From Polychytrium aggregatum (Eukaryota; Chytridiomycota; Chytridiomycetes; Polychytriales): a stretch of 64,000 nt of DNA. Shown here one piece after another: positions 22,001-34,159 of the stretch. The stretch spans positions 62,001-126,000 of the forward strand of contig NW_026516211.1 of assembly GCF_025602895.1 (NCBI RefSeq). Reading direction: 5' to 3'. The notes beneath the pieces were generated by a model. It ran no database searches. It worked only from the letters and a program-made list of their open reading frames with translations, and was not told where the DNA came from. Made by a program: the position numbers and the translations under genes. How positions within the stretch are numbered: position 1 is the stretch's first letter; every line of letters starts with the position of its first letter.

Positions 22001-25000
22001 TAGGCAGTTTGCGGGCATAAGGCTTGAGTGACCAGACTACATCGGATATTCGGATAGAATATCCGAGACATACTACCTTTTGGACATGCCGCACATGTGG
22101 CACTAGCCCCCAAGATACTATATGTGCCTTTTTCGCAAAATGTGCACTCCTGACGCAAGGTGGCATCGTCGATTACGATTCCGTATCCGGGTTGGCAAAC
22201 TGAGCAAGTTTAGCGATGTCCACATTTCGAGCAAGATCGTAGATAGCGAAAGTTAATGATGGATCCATACCTGAACGACACCGAACCGAGCCAAACTAGG
22301 CCAAGTCCAGCAATGTAGAGTCGACTGGATAGCTCACACAGTTTGCTAACGAGTGGCTCAGCCATTCAAGTGGTCCTCATGCTTACCGTCCTCAACCACG
22401 ACATCGAACAACAGCCACGATAGCTGGTTGTTGTAGGGCGTGACACCGGAATGAGCTGTCGCCACAATGCTAAAGTTTCCGTGGTTGTTGACGATGGACA
22501 GATAGCTAAAGTTTGCACTCCTTGAAGCCGTCACGATGGCCTTGGTGGTCTCTCCACTCACAGCAACTGCGGTGGCAGAGGAGATATTCTGGCTTGGGAC
22601 TGCGTCCACGTATATAATCACAGGAGAGTTGACCATTTGTGCTGGGGCGTGCAAGTTCAATAGGTTAGTTCGGCTTGTGGACCCAGTATGCGATCAGATG
22701 AAGAACCAATATGTGTGCCTTCCAGGCTGAATTGAATGAGCAGCAGCGTCGGATTTGACGCATCGTGCACATTACATCGCCGAAAGTGACCATGGTGACT
22801 TGGACAGGACACTGCCACAAGCCAGAATGCTTGACTCTATAACGTGCGATTTCTGTCTGGAATGAACTCCCACCTGCGGTCTGACCGAAAGCATCGGCCG
22901 CCTCGACTGCAAACCAGGGGATTTCCTGGTTCAGTCCAACGACGATCGTATTGGTGCTCATATCCTGGGATTGGATGCGCAGCTGCATGGGTGGGGACCT
23001 GAACGTGACAACTTCCAATAGAAACTGATAGGTCTGTTGCAGCTGAAATTGTAATGCAAATCCAATATCTGCGATGAAAACCTCGCCCGATTCTGGAGCA
23101 ACGAGGCTTGTAGGTCGCTCGAGCGAGACTGTGGCTGGGTTTTGAATGTAAAGCATGCTTCCGGATGGGGAGATCGGGTTTCGGACTGTGACGGAATGGT
23201 TGAGGAAGAGCTGCGGGCCCCCAGCTGCGTACACGAATCCGCCACTGGACTGCGCGTTCACTCCATCCATCAGTGTGCTTCCTCCTTCTGAGAACGCAAG
23301 GATGCTTTGTCCATATATGAAAATTGCGCCTCCGTTACGACCGGAGCTGCTCTGACGGATGACGTTGCTGCCTGACAAAGCAACAATCGTAGGCTGGAAC
23401 GGAGTGTAGGTGATGATCTCTGCAAACCCGCCGTCGAGCTGTGAGCTGCATGAGTCGAAAACCGAGTCGCGTAACTCCAACATGGCGCCAAGACCAATGA
23501 ACACACATCCTCCTGAGGCAGTGGCCGAAGAATTCGTAAACGAACTGCCGATGATGTGCGTAGTAGTGATGTTGTTGGGAAAGCTCACTACGGCATTGAT
23601 CACGACGCCACCAAACACCGTTTGGCTGTTCTCAAAGGTCGAGTTGATGACATCAATTGACGAGTCTCCAATATCGAAAAGACCGCCTTGGGTCGCCGAC
23701 GTGCAGTTGATCCCAGTGACGTTGTATATATACATATATGATTGAGATTGAATCGATGCTAGTCCGGCATTACCGGCACTATTGCTGTTATAGACAACAG
23801 AGTTGAAGAGCCTTATCATGTTGGATGCCCACAGGTAGTACGCCGCGGCCTCGCTGGCGGAGGAGGACTCGTTGATGTAGATGTTGTCAAAGTCGACCTG
23901 TGCTCCCATATTCAGAAAAAATGCCCCGCCGGTGTCGGATGAAGTGTTTGTGACAGTCAAGTATTGTAAGACGGACGGATTGAACGAGGTGTTGGCTGAA
24001 AACGGCTGCTGGAAAAATGCTGAGAAGGATACGACGGCGCGCCCAGACACACAGTTGCCGAGAGCGCTTATAGTCAGTGTCCGATTTCGAGAAACATAGT
24101 GGTAGTCGAATTGTGTGCAAAGTGGTTCCTGCTCTTTGAAAAATATGAGCTGATCCCCAAGATGATGCCAACCATCATCAACGAAGCAACAACCGTGGAA
24201 GATCTCCGGTGGCGTGGAGTCATGTCAAGGACAATGAGACATCTACCACTGCAGGCCGTTTGTAGGCAACGATACTCACCACATCCACCCCAAGCGACCG
24301 CAAGGGTATTCATGCAGCTCCCTCTTGTCCATCTAAGGATCGACTGTATGATGTATATGCCTCCTCCGTTAGATGCCGATGCGGTGATGACATGCACGTT
24401 CGATAGATATCCGACAGAGCCGTATCCCAAGTAGAGACATCCACCATTTCCAGATCCAGAGGTCTTCAGACATGTAAAGTTGGTAAGGGAAAGCGTGCCA
24501 AAGTTGGTCACATATATCGGGCCTGTTCCTGTGTTGGATGCAATGTTGCTCATTCTCCCGTTACTGATGGTGAGAATCCCGGGGGCATATGCTGATCCCC
24601 AGTATGTGATTGCAGCTCCGTTCATGGAGTTTGTATTGATGTTGCTGACCGACAGGTTCGAGAGCTGGATGTTGAACGACCCGTACAGCACCATCTGATG
24701 GCACGCAAGGGTAAGTCCAAAGCGCTTTCAATTGCAACATCGGGTTCATTTGCAGCTAGAGCCGTGTGGATGCAGTGCCTCTAGACTTGCAACTTGACGG
24801 AGAAGGACAGACCACACGAACCACACGGACCACACGGACCAGACAGACCAGACAGACCAGACAGACCACACGGACCACACGGACCACACGGACCACACGG
24901 ACCACACGGACCACACGGACCAGACAGACCGGAAAAATCCATAGCTTACCACGACCCCGAGTTGATGGCTATCGATAGATGGGCTGAGAGTGATAGAGTT

Positions 25001-26039
25001 GTGAAATACCAGATCGCTGCCCGTCGCAGTGGTGCCGTCGTCAGCCTTGATCAGCGTCACATCGAGATATAATGTATCTGTCGTTGGGCGGCGACGAATC
25101 AGCAAGTCGGTTAACCGACGCGGGCTATTGCGAAGAGAATCTCGGGACCAACAGCTACCGAGCCCACAAGGTTCAGACCCCTCAAGGAGCACATGATAGG
25201 CTCGAACAATACCCAAAAACTTGACGGTGTTCATCGTGAGCGAGCCCCCAGATTTGATCCAGAGCTGTCCGTCGCCGAGTATTGGTTGATGAGTGAAGCG
25301 GAATTCGAGTCAGTGTGATCGTCACATACATCCCAAATTCCGACGGCGATGGCAACAAGAGCGGAGACCCGAGGGAGCAAAACAGTCACGATCGTATTAA
25401 TCAATGGGCCATAGCCGCTGAAAATGTTGCTGAGGTGAACAAGCCCAGTTATCAACACCGTGCGAAAAAGACTCGACGCCGCGATACCCTCCAAATACAA
25501 TCAAGCCACCCGCGAAAACAAATCGCGACTTACGACACCCCCTGGGTGAAGCTCGGCGGTGTTTTGCACGTTTGCCATCGACGGGAACTGGGTGGCATTC
25601 GTGGGATCGCGATTCCCAGATCCACGGAAGGTGATATTTCGCAGAAACAGGTTGCCATACACGATAATTGGCGGACTGAAATGCAGTTTCTTAGTTGTTA
25701 AGCATTCGGAAAACAGTCGTGATCTGTATCTCGCCCCAAAACCTGCATGTGTCCCTGACGATTCTAGCACTATCCCTGTTGCTGCACTCGGGGCCGAAAC
25801 CGGCGCCGTACATACCAGTTCACCAAGATACAGTTGGATATCGAAGCCGAGCTGCCCGATGACACAGTGAATGTATCGTGCATGTCTGGAATCGTGTTGC
25901 TGCACACCAGCGTCTGGTTTGGCGCTACAAGACATCCGGAAACAGGATCAAACAATGCCGTAGCATTGCGAACGAGCACCCAAACAGTTGCCGCCACGAT
26001 CCAAAAGCATGTAGACGTGGACGAGCCAATGGCTGTCAT
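19060..26039 (-). CDS. Giant beta-helix, Cys-rich, multi-pass surface protein (copy B)
   Basis: An intron-rich gene; well-supported exons include 26039-25816, 25675-25534 (142 nt), one ending at 24950, one from 24694, about 24050-22850, about 22640-22385, and 3' membrane exons near 20148-19780 and 19600-19060. The order is: signal peptide/anchor ([12 protein letters not shown]), Asn/Ser/Gly-rich right-handed beta-helix repeats of pectin-lyase type ([23 protein letters not shown] strands), and a Cys module [10 protein letters not shown]...CAACPKG like GCC2/GCC3 ephrin-receptor repeats. Further Cys modules ([31 protein letters not shown]) follow, then several membrane helices ([37 protein letters not shown]). 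N-glycosylation sites are frequent. It is a plausible adhesin or receptor. No catalytic motif is visible. I cannot give every exon edge. Confidence 0.75.
24811..24930. repeat. 9-bp minisatellite, about 13 copies
   Basis: Nonamer units ACCACACGG and ACCAGACAG alternate in blocks. The array lies inside an intron of surface gene B, close behind its donor at 24949/24948 (minus strand GTAAGC). Because the unit length is divisible by three, the minus strand shows a long Ser-Val-Trp open frame, which is an artefact of the repeat. Confidence 0.92.
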
Positions 26040-26483
26040 GGTCGTCCCAATTGCTCTTGCTTGCAGTCTCTTTCCTTGGGCGGCCAATATTGCGGGTCAA
26101 GTGCGACACCCGCAGCTGAGCGCTTGGGATCAGCAGGCCCGAGTTTCAGCAATGCGTGCCCAGGATACGAGAGCAGAGTGTGACCCCGTCCGGTTGGTCC
26201 GGCGTGCCAATCACGAATGCACAGTTTGTTATCCCTATCCATTGGATTCATTCCCAAATGGCTATCCAGGCTGTGGTCAGCCATAGCCTTGCTCTACAGG
26301 AAGTATCGATCTATGATTGAAGCACGTAGCTCAATCCAAGAGCAGTGTATTAGCACTATAATTCTCATTTGAACTGAGCCACGATGCAGTGTGCTTCACA
26401 TCGAATAGCCATCGGCTCAGTTCTAGGGCGTGACGCATCTTCGGGATCGACCGTATTCAGAGTCGGACTCTTGCGGGTGCATC
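26040..26483. other. Spacer between the two tandem surface-protein genes
   Basis: About 440 bp separate the stop of copy A from the start of copy B. It should hold the copy B promoter. A possible upstream in-frame ATG of copy B lies at 26087. No further gene is seen. Confidence 0.5.
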
Positions 26484-29400
26484 TCACTCGCTGCGTCTAC
26501 GGGGATCCGCATCCCTAATCTTGATTTTGCGTGTGCTCAAGCGCCGCTCAATCGTCTCGGCATGCGCTGTGAGCGCCGGTACATCCAAGCTTGTCGCTTT
26601 TTTAGGATCCTTCAAGTTACATCGGTCCTTGTCGATATCGTCCAGTCTCCTACCGACGCCAGACTTGCTAATGGAGTGCTCATCGCTCCTATCGTCTTGA
26701 CCAGCCTTGAGTTTTGCCACCAGCGCTTTGCCCGCCCGTGAGTCCAGAAATTGGATTGAGAATAGCGTACAAAAAGGCGCCGCCATGAATATGAGCACAA
26801 ATATTTGGATGTTGTCGACTGAGAACATGCTGAGGAAGTCGTCGAGGTCCTCCAAGTTTTGCGCATAGAACTGGATGATTGATGAACATGATCTCAGGAG
26901 CCCGACGGCACATAGACTCATCAGGATGGCTTCTTTCAACAGGTTCCTTGTCGAGACTGCAAAGGGGCTGAGTACAACGTACGGAACCAGCAGAACAAAG
27001 CTGTTGATGAACAGTATCACGCTAGTTTGATAGGCATTGCTGGTCGCAGTAGACGCAATCGTAATCAGAATGGCTCTGGCTGAGGAGAGTCAAACGGTCA
27101 GGCACCACAGCCCGAAGCAGCCTTCGGAGAGCTACTCGCTAAAGCAATTTGTTTCAGAACCTCGGTTTCTCACTCCAAAGCAGCACTGGAGACTTACTAA
27201 AGTGACTGTAAACAAAGATCCAGGCATGTTTCGCCCGTAGCTCTGAAAAAAACATGTAGTATATCAAATCCAGAAACGAAGCTGCGTTGGTGAAGCTTGC
27301 TTGCGCCCCGGCCTGTTGCAGGCGCAGCCTCATCGAAGTTCTTCCGATGAACCATATCAGAAGAGGGTAGACGATGATGGTGATTGCAAGGACTGTGATT
27401 GCGATGGCTGAGGCTGTGACGTGGCTTCCCGTAAAGCACTGTTCCGATGGGCTTGAGCGCATAAACAGCGATCGATTCCCGTTCGGAAGCGTCACTGACA
27501 CGCAGTTCACTATCCAAAGCGACATTGCTATCAAGGGGACGAATGAAATTTCGACCAGATGCAGGGTACTCCACTATTTTGAAGTAAAGAGGCGATGCAA
27601 TCAGTTTATGCAGCAAATACGGTACGGCACGGACCGATACTGGCCAAGAGATCTTGGTATTGGCGGAGAGGAACAAGACTTGATTGAGGCAGGAGTTCAT
27701 TTCCTATTGCTCCATCATCGCGAGCACCTACCCGAAGGGCGGATTTTATAGATCGTCCGTGGCACCAGAAGCGTGGTGTGGTCGCTATGCCGGGAACAAG
27801 CACATCGACTACTTGCACAAACAAGTTAAGGAACACGACGAGGCCAAGAAGCAGAGCGACCCATGTGTACCTTACCATGGAGAGTGATACATGTCAGATA
27901 AATCGACAGTTCACAAGGAAAAGTCCTATCCGAGGCATTCAAGTACAACGAGTTGTGCACATGACTGAACACTCACTTGAACATCCCCTTGAGAGAGCCA
28001 GACAAGGGCACAAGAGCTGCCGATGCCGGAAAGTCCAGATCGAACTGAAAAAAGCAGCAAGATGAAGCGAAATGCATATTAAAATTGATCCTCGATGAGA
28101 TGTTTGGCCCTTACTGCCGATGACCTGGCGCGTAAGCCACAATTCGAGTCGCGCAGTAGCATACACGAAATATGTGCAAATAGGTCATCCAGTCATCGGA
28201 TCCATATGACATCAATGAGCACGCCTGAGGAAATCGAACAAACAATGTCAGTAACTGACTCCCATTCAGTGGATAGCCAGGCCCCGATCGAGCCACAGCC
28301 TCAAACTGGCTCATCATTGGACAATAGCTTGATGCCATCAAGTTCACCAAGCTTGGAGTATTCACGAAAGATCTTGACATATGAGTATTCGCGAGAGACT
28401 GCATCAAGACCGACCTGAAGGAAAAACCAGATGCTACCATGAAGTAGGAACAAAGTCATTGAGCGTAGATATATTAGCAAAGCCATCGATCTGGGTATCG
28501 GAGTCGGATGGCATCCTGGATCGCTTGCCGATGCACAATAATAAGTGTGTACATACTCGTTGATCCATCGCAGGGGCTTTGGAGGAACCAGAATGGTACA
28601 GATGATGTAGCCAATCGATCCCAAGACAATATACACCGCGTAGTGTATAGATTCTTCTGGGTTGTATGGAACTATCAAGGTATAAATCGCGCAGCCGTTT
28701 GTTAGCCTCAGTGCATATATGCTCGAGGGCGGACCATGCCGAATATCGATACAAATACCAGATACTTACCACATTTGTATCCCCAATAGTAGCTCTTGCA
28801 GTTTCAGCCCGATTTGCATTCGTATGCACAGTATCCAATCAGCCATAAAACCGTAACACAGCACTCGATACTCGAAGCACGATATCGGGTGGTACACTCA
28901 CAGACGCCACACAATCCGCACACAGGAATCCGGCCATATTCGCCGAGCAGACGTCCGAATCCGATCGAGCGCAACCTGTTACTCGAATGCACAGAGAGGG
29001 GTAGTAGACGCATTAGTATCGACATCCATATCTGCCTCAGCATTTGTATCGGCCCAAACATCAATATCAACCGATTTGTCGATTCGGACGATTCAACGCT
29101 GTCGCTCAACTTACCCCCGCTAACACAGCACGACTGAGGGAGTGGACAAAGTTGAAAGTACGGTTGCCCACGACTGTCCATCGACTAAAGAGTTGGGTCG
29201 GCAAAGTTCAGTCGAGTGCACAGATGAAATAGATGACGGTGCCGTCATAGGGCAAGACCATATCATCGCTATGATTCGCTATGATTCGCTATGATTCGCT
29301 ATGATTCGCATCTAGCCCTGCTCCAGCCACATGATACACTGCAAATATACATGCCTGATAGTAGCCTGCCATGGCTTTGATGCCGGATCCACCAAGGCAG

Positions 29401-32400
29401 ACAGCGCCTGCGGACCACATCCGAGAACGACATCAGCTTAGGAACATATCCAACACTGTTCTCGGTGCCTTCCGGATTCATATCATACCATCTGGGCACG
29501 CCAAGCACGGCTGCTTGGTGGCCGCGATCGAGTATGTTCCCTTGCTGCAGAGTACGCAATTCTGGGATATTCCTGACGCCACCATTCCATATCCAGCCTC
29601 GCACACTAGAATCGTCGATATTCAGTTGGGTAAATGAGACAAGGCGAACAAACCCGAGTCAACTGCTGAAAGAAGTTATGCACCATTGCAGCCGATACTC
29701 TGTATTGTGAGGCCGGACCTGTGATGAAATATGAATGCCAGCGCCGCAGACTCCACCAACTTACCGTGATCGACCGTGACATTGAAAAGTGGCCATGACT
29801 CAACACCGTTGATGGGAACAATACCAGATATTAGTGCTGCGATGATACTGTAGTTTCCGATGCCGGATTGGATCGCCAGATCGGTGAAGTTGACCAACTT
29901 GGACGACGTAAGGATGGCCTTGGTAGTTTCGCCAGACAGCGGCACGGTCAAATTTGAATTGGAGTTGACCCAGGACGAGCCATTGGTCGCACGGATAACC
30001 ATGATGACAGGCGCAGCCAAGTTTGTATCTGCAACCGGGCACAGTGAGCATCAGATGATTGAGAAGATGGAAGCCCATTTCCAGCAATCGATATAGGCTG
30101 CCTTGGTGATTCAGCGGCACTTGGTTGCGACTTTGAATCTCTGCCGACCAGCGGTGACGACGATGGAGGAATCCATCCAGTTGTTCAAATAGCAGCTACC
30201 CGATGAAGTGTGGTATTACCTGCAACGTTTCCGAAGGCGTCTATGGCTTCGACTGCAAACCATGGAATCAATGAGCTCAGCCCGATACTCTGCAAGGGGG
30301 TTGTCCAGTTCTGGTTTGACGTCCTCAGATACATCGGCTCCGATTTCATATCGAGCTCGGATGAGAGAAAGCTGTATGCAGGATGCTGCTGGAAGCTGAG
30401 CGCAAACGGGAGATTCACAACAAAAAAATCGCCAGAGCCGCGCAAGTTGTCTTGCGGATGGCTGATCGTCAGATCCATTCCTTGAACGATATAGAACGCG
30501 CTGCCGAGCTCAGCAACATTGCCGCCAAAATAAACTGGATGGTTGATGATGAGGGATGTTTGGCCACCAAGGAAGATAAAGCCACCGTTGGCACTGGCAT
30601 TTGAGGCAATCGACGTCGTGCTGCCGCCAGGCAGAAAGGTTATAACGCCTGTGCCTTTGACATAGAGCGCTCCGCCATTGTTTGCTGTCGTGCCTTCGAT
30701 CCAATTGATGCCGGCAAAAGTTAGATTACATCGGCTGACTGGATCAGTACCAATGAGACCTATGGCTCCGCCGCTTGTCGCGACACAATTGATTAGAGAA
30801 GAATCTTGGAGCACGAGCTGGCCGCCGTATGCCACGGCCAGACAGCCACCGGTCTCGGTGGTGGAAGCCGTGTTGATTGTGGAGTTGATGACGGCGAGCG
30901 TATTGGGGCGGTTGGGATGAGAGGCTATATACGAAAACACGGCACCTCCCATGCCGGTTAGGGTCGACGTGTTGAAGAAACGACAGTCAATCAATGTGCT
31001 GTTGGAGTCTGTCAAGACAATTGCACCGCCGTCGCCTTGGGATGTGCTGGAATATACCGAGACATTCTGGAAAGTAGCAATCGACAGCTCCTGTATGGAT
31101 GCGAACCCGCCTTGCCCTCCAGACAACACAGTGTTGAAGATTGAGTTATAGACCTTCATCACGTCTCCTTGCCAAAGATAGAACACACCGGCTTCTTGGG
31201 TGCTATACGATCCCTCGACATCAAGGCGGTTGAAGATCACCTCGGCATTGATGTTGAGGAAGAATGAGCCGCCTGTCTGGGCAGTCACATTTCGGACCAT
31301 GACGTCCTGGACAATCGATGGATTCACAAAGCCACCCAAACCGTAGGGCGACTGTATATAGCCTGTGGGTTGAGAACGGGGCAAACACAGTTACGGTACA
31401 CATCACGCAGACGCTGCAGCGGGTTTGCACATCAGGAGCGACTTGATAAGCATCATGCCGAGCCCCAAGGGGTCGCAATGGCGGCCGGCTGGCTGCCGAA
31501 CAGGGGCCTCACATCAATTCAGCTCATCCAACGTGTCCACACGCCGTTGGTCATAGCTTGCTAGACTCAATGCGCAATCTGTCCGTCTTGTGATGTTGAA
31601 CATCGCCTTACCGCAGCAGCCCCAGGTGTCGGCGATCAGGTTCCTACAGGATCCTCCCAGCCACTTGACCAACGCAAACTCAGTGAAAATGCCAATGCCG
31701 AGCGATGCGTGGCTGTTGGCGATGTGGAAGTTGGTGAGTATACCGACCGATCCGACCTCGAGATAGACACAACCTCCACCAGAAAGCGCCGAGCAGCTGA
31801 AATTCGTCATAAACATTTTGGCGTTGTGGGTTCCAAAGAAGACCGAGGAGCCGCCTGACGAAACAACATTCCGGACCGATCCCACAGTGATGTTCATGGT
31901 GCCTTGGCCATTGATGGCTCCCCAGTAGGTCACGGCAGCGCCATTTTTGGAGCTTGTTGAGATGTTCTGGACCGAGAAGTTTGTGATGTTCACGTATACT
32001 TCGCCATAGAGGACCATCTGGCGGGGCATCCGATGTCGGTGAGGGCGGTCATGGGTTTTGTCGAGGCAGCAACATTTAATGGACTTGGCTTGATCCCAGC
32101 ATGTGCAGGCGGCGCACTGCCTCAAAAGGTCTATGCTTACCACAACGCCAAGTTGGTGCGCATCAATCGCCGCATTCAGCGGAATGGCGTTGGAAACGTG
32201 CAAGTCATGGGCCGAGAGAGATGCACTCTGGTCGACTTTGACGAGGGTGGTGTCGAGATATATGGTATCTGTTGCGAGAGAGCAGTCAGAAACGGCGACG
32301 ACTCAAGGCCCTTGATGTTCAAGGGGCATCTGGAATTACCTCGGAGCGCCACCGCCCTCATCGACGCTGAGCCACCGGACCGAACCCAGAGCTTGGAGAA

Positions 32401-32965
32401 AGTAGTTGGCGTGGAAACGAAGGTCAGTGCGATACTCACAATTCGATCGCGTTCCACGGATGCATCGAGTCGGCTTTGGCAAGAACCCTCGAGCACTTGC
32501 GGCGATACTCACCACGGCCCCAGGATGAACATCGGCCGAGAACTGGACACCAGGGACAGTCGGGAACAGACTCGAGTTGGACGGATCGCGTGTGCTGAGA
32601 CCCCGGAAGGTGACATTCAGCAAGCTCAGGCTGCCATACACCACGATTCGCGGACTGACTCCCGAGACGGCCGATGCGGGAGGCATAAAAGCGAGTCAGT
32701 ATCAAGCCGGCGAGACGTGAACAAAGCCATCTGTGGGCACCCACCAGTTGAATAGGGTGCAGTTGGAGATGGTAACGGTTGTGTTTGCGGGGACGGTGTA
32801 CGAAGCCGTGGTATTGGGAAGCCGAGGGTCGCAGACCAAAAATCGGTTGGGGCTGGCGGCGCATCCGGCGACGGGATCGAAGCCCTGCGCTGCTAGGCGC
32901 CCCAAGAGAGCCACGAAAAGCAACAGCCATAGCGCAGAAGCGGCTGTAGGCGGGATTAAAGGCAT
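26484..32965 (-). CDS. Giant beta-helix, Cys-rich, multi-pass surface protein (copy A)
   Basis: Paralogue of copy B, same strand, immediately upstream of it. Supported exons include 32965-32745, 32654-32513 (142 nt), about 32020-31590, about 31384-30220 and about 30027-29765. Membrane exons lie near 28680-28560, 28060-27990, 27870-27770, 27530-27200 and 27020-26484. A clear signal peptide (MPLIPPTAASALWLLLFVAL) begins at 32965. Beta-helix repeats with GGSFFLN, GGCLAVA and GGFIFLGG strands follow, then a GCC2/GCC3-like module CVLCSKGTYS...CLACPDG, CVSGG and SYYWGYKC Cys modules. Membrane helices (YIVLGSIGYIICTILV, VALLLGLVVFLNLFVQVV) and a charged cytoplasmic tail complete it. A block PNGNRSLFMRSSPSEQCF between helices is almost identical in copy B. 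Likely a plasma-membrane receptor or adhesin; ligand unknown. Confidence 0.75.
29266..29309. repeat. 10-bp tandem repeat
   Basis: Four perfect copies of TCGCTATGAT plus a partial fifth lie in what should be an intron of surface gene A, downstream of its Cys-module exon on the minus strand. Confidence 0.9.
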
Positions 32966-33181
32966 CGTGTCAGCCCAGCAGAGAACAGATGGAGGAGGCC
33001 CGCGCACAAAGCGGTCTGCAATGGCATGAAGCAGGAGGAACACCAGAGGCAGATGAGCTTTGGAAGCCCGCGTTTATTTTACTATGGCGCCTTTCTTTGG
33101 GGTTGGCGGTAAGCCCTGGGATATGGCCATGAGGAGCGGGCTGCGGGGTGAGGGCACCCATAAGGATCGCAACAGAGGAAA

Positions 33182-33616
33182 TCAGGCCCGGTCAAAGTAC
33201 AGCCTGACGACCTTGTCGACCTTGGGGGTCTTGACGTGGATGATCTTGATCTGCTCGGTGCCCTGGATCTCCCAGGTGGCCGAGATGACGACTCCCTTGG
33301 CCTCGTTGCGGTTGACGATGCTAAGCTTGCCGTCCTCGGTGAACTTTGCGACCGTCAGGAAGGCGAGGCCCTGGTCGCTCTTGATTTCGCGCTCCTCGCC
33401 ATCGCAGACGATGACGCGGGTCTTGAAGCCGCCGATGGGCAAAGGAATGTTCTCAGTGATGCTCAGGCCCTCCTGGACGAGGTTGATTTTTGGCGAGAAC
33501 TTGGATGCGGCCAGACGCAGGAGGTAGGGGACCTCCTGGGCCTCGAGGATGACCGAGTTGTCATCGGACTTGCTGCGGTTGAGCTGCCAGTCGCCAGTAA
33601 AGTCAACGGTCGCCAT
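33182..33616 (-). CDS. FABP-like (calycin) lipid-binding protein
   Basis: A single exon of 144 residues. It starts with TVDFTGDWQLNRSKSDDN, matching the F-x-G-x-W opening of cytosolic fatty-acid-binding proteins. It then shows alternating beta strands (KINLVQEGLSITEN, TRVIVCDGEEREIKSDQG, KLSIVNRNEAKGVVISATWE) and ends with VVRLYFDRA, like the RVYERA end of FABPs. Length and strand pattern fit a ten-stranded barrel that binds fatty acids or other small lipids in the cytosol; no signal peptide is present. The ligand cannot be read from the sequence. Other calycins remain possible. Confidence 0.68.
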   Translation of the reverse strand: MATVDFTGDWQLNRSKSDDNSVILEAQEVPYLLRLAASKFSPKINLVQEGLSITENIPLPIGGFKTRVIVCDGEEREIKSDQGLAFLTVAKFTEDGKLSIVNRNEAKGVVISATWEIQGTEQIKIIHVKTPKVDKVVRLYFDRA

Positions 33617-34159
33617 GTTGCTGGATGGGTTGTGTGGAGGAGGAGGAGCAGAGGCAGCAAATCGCCGGACGTCCTCTGGCGGAGACGCACATATAAACGA
33701 ACGGCGACTGCGCTGGTCCCCGGATCTGAGGCTGGGGCACGGGCACATGTGAAAAGTGTGGCTTGCGGCCCATTGTATGGACGCATTCGATCAGGCGGCT
33801 GTCTGGTGGCCATTGGCCTTCCAAAACGCACGTGAACTCGACGATCTGACGGGGGCTGGCCAAAAAAACCAACCGGATTGGCATGGCAGACGGGGGCGAT
33901 GCAGGAGAAAGCCTCAAGAGGATGGTACCCTGTATTCAGGGAGGAAATGGGACAACCCATTTGTCAGCGTAGTATGCGACGGCATGCGTCTAACTATGCC
34001 ATAAGAAATAGAGCAGATCACTTTGGCAGCCTCCGAGTGAAGACCACCGGTCGCAGTGCAGCGATGCGGAAATCGAGGGTGCTGTGTTTGGCCATGATTG
34101 CGATGGGTGGGTGGGTGTATTCAGGTCACAGAAAAATCTTGTCATGGCTCAAAACGGGG
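33617..34159. other. Intergenic stretch before the LINE remnant
   Basis: This is the promoter side of the FABP-like gene (an ATATAAA stretch at 33691-33697). It then passes into sequence without recognisable coding content. I find no endonuclease domain that would extend the LINE fragment upstream. Confidence 0.5.

Noticed and set aside
24746-25234. Long minus-strand open frame with repeated Ser-Val-Trp
   Set aside because: It is produced by the 9-bp minisatellite inside an intron of surface gene B; only the upstream part before the GTAAGC donor is exon.
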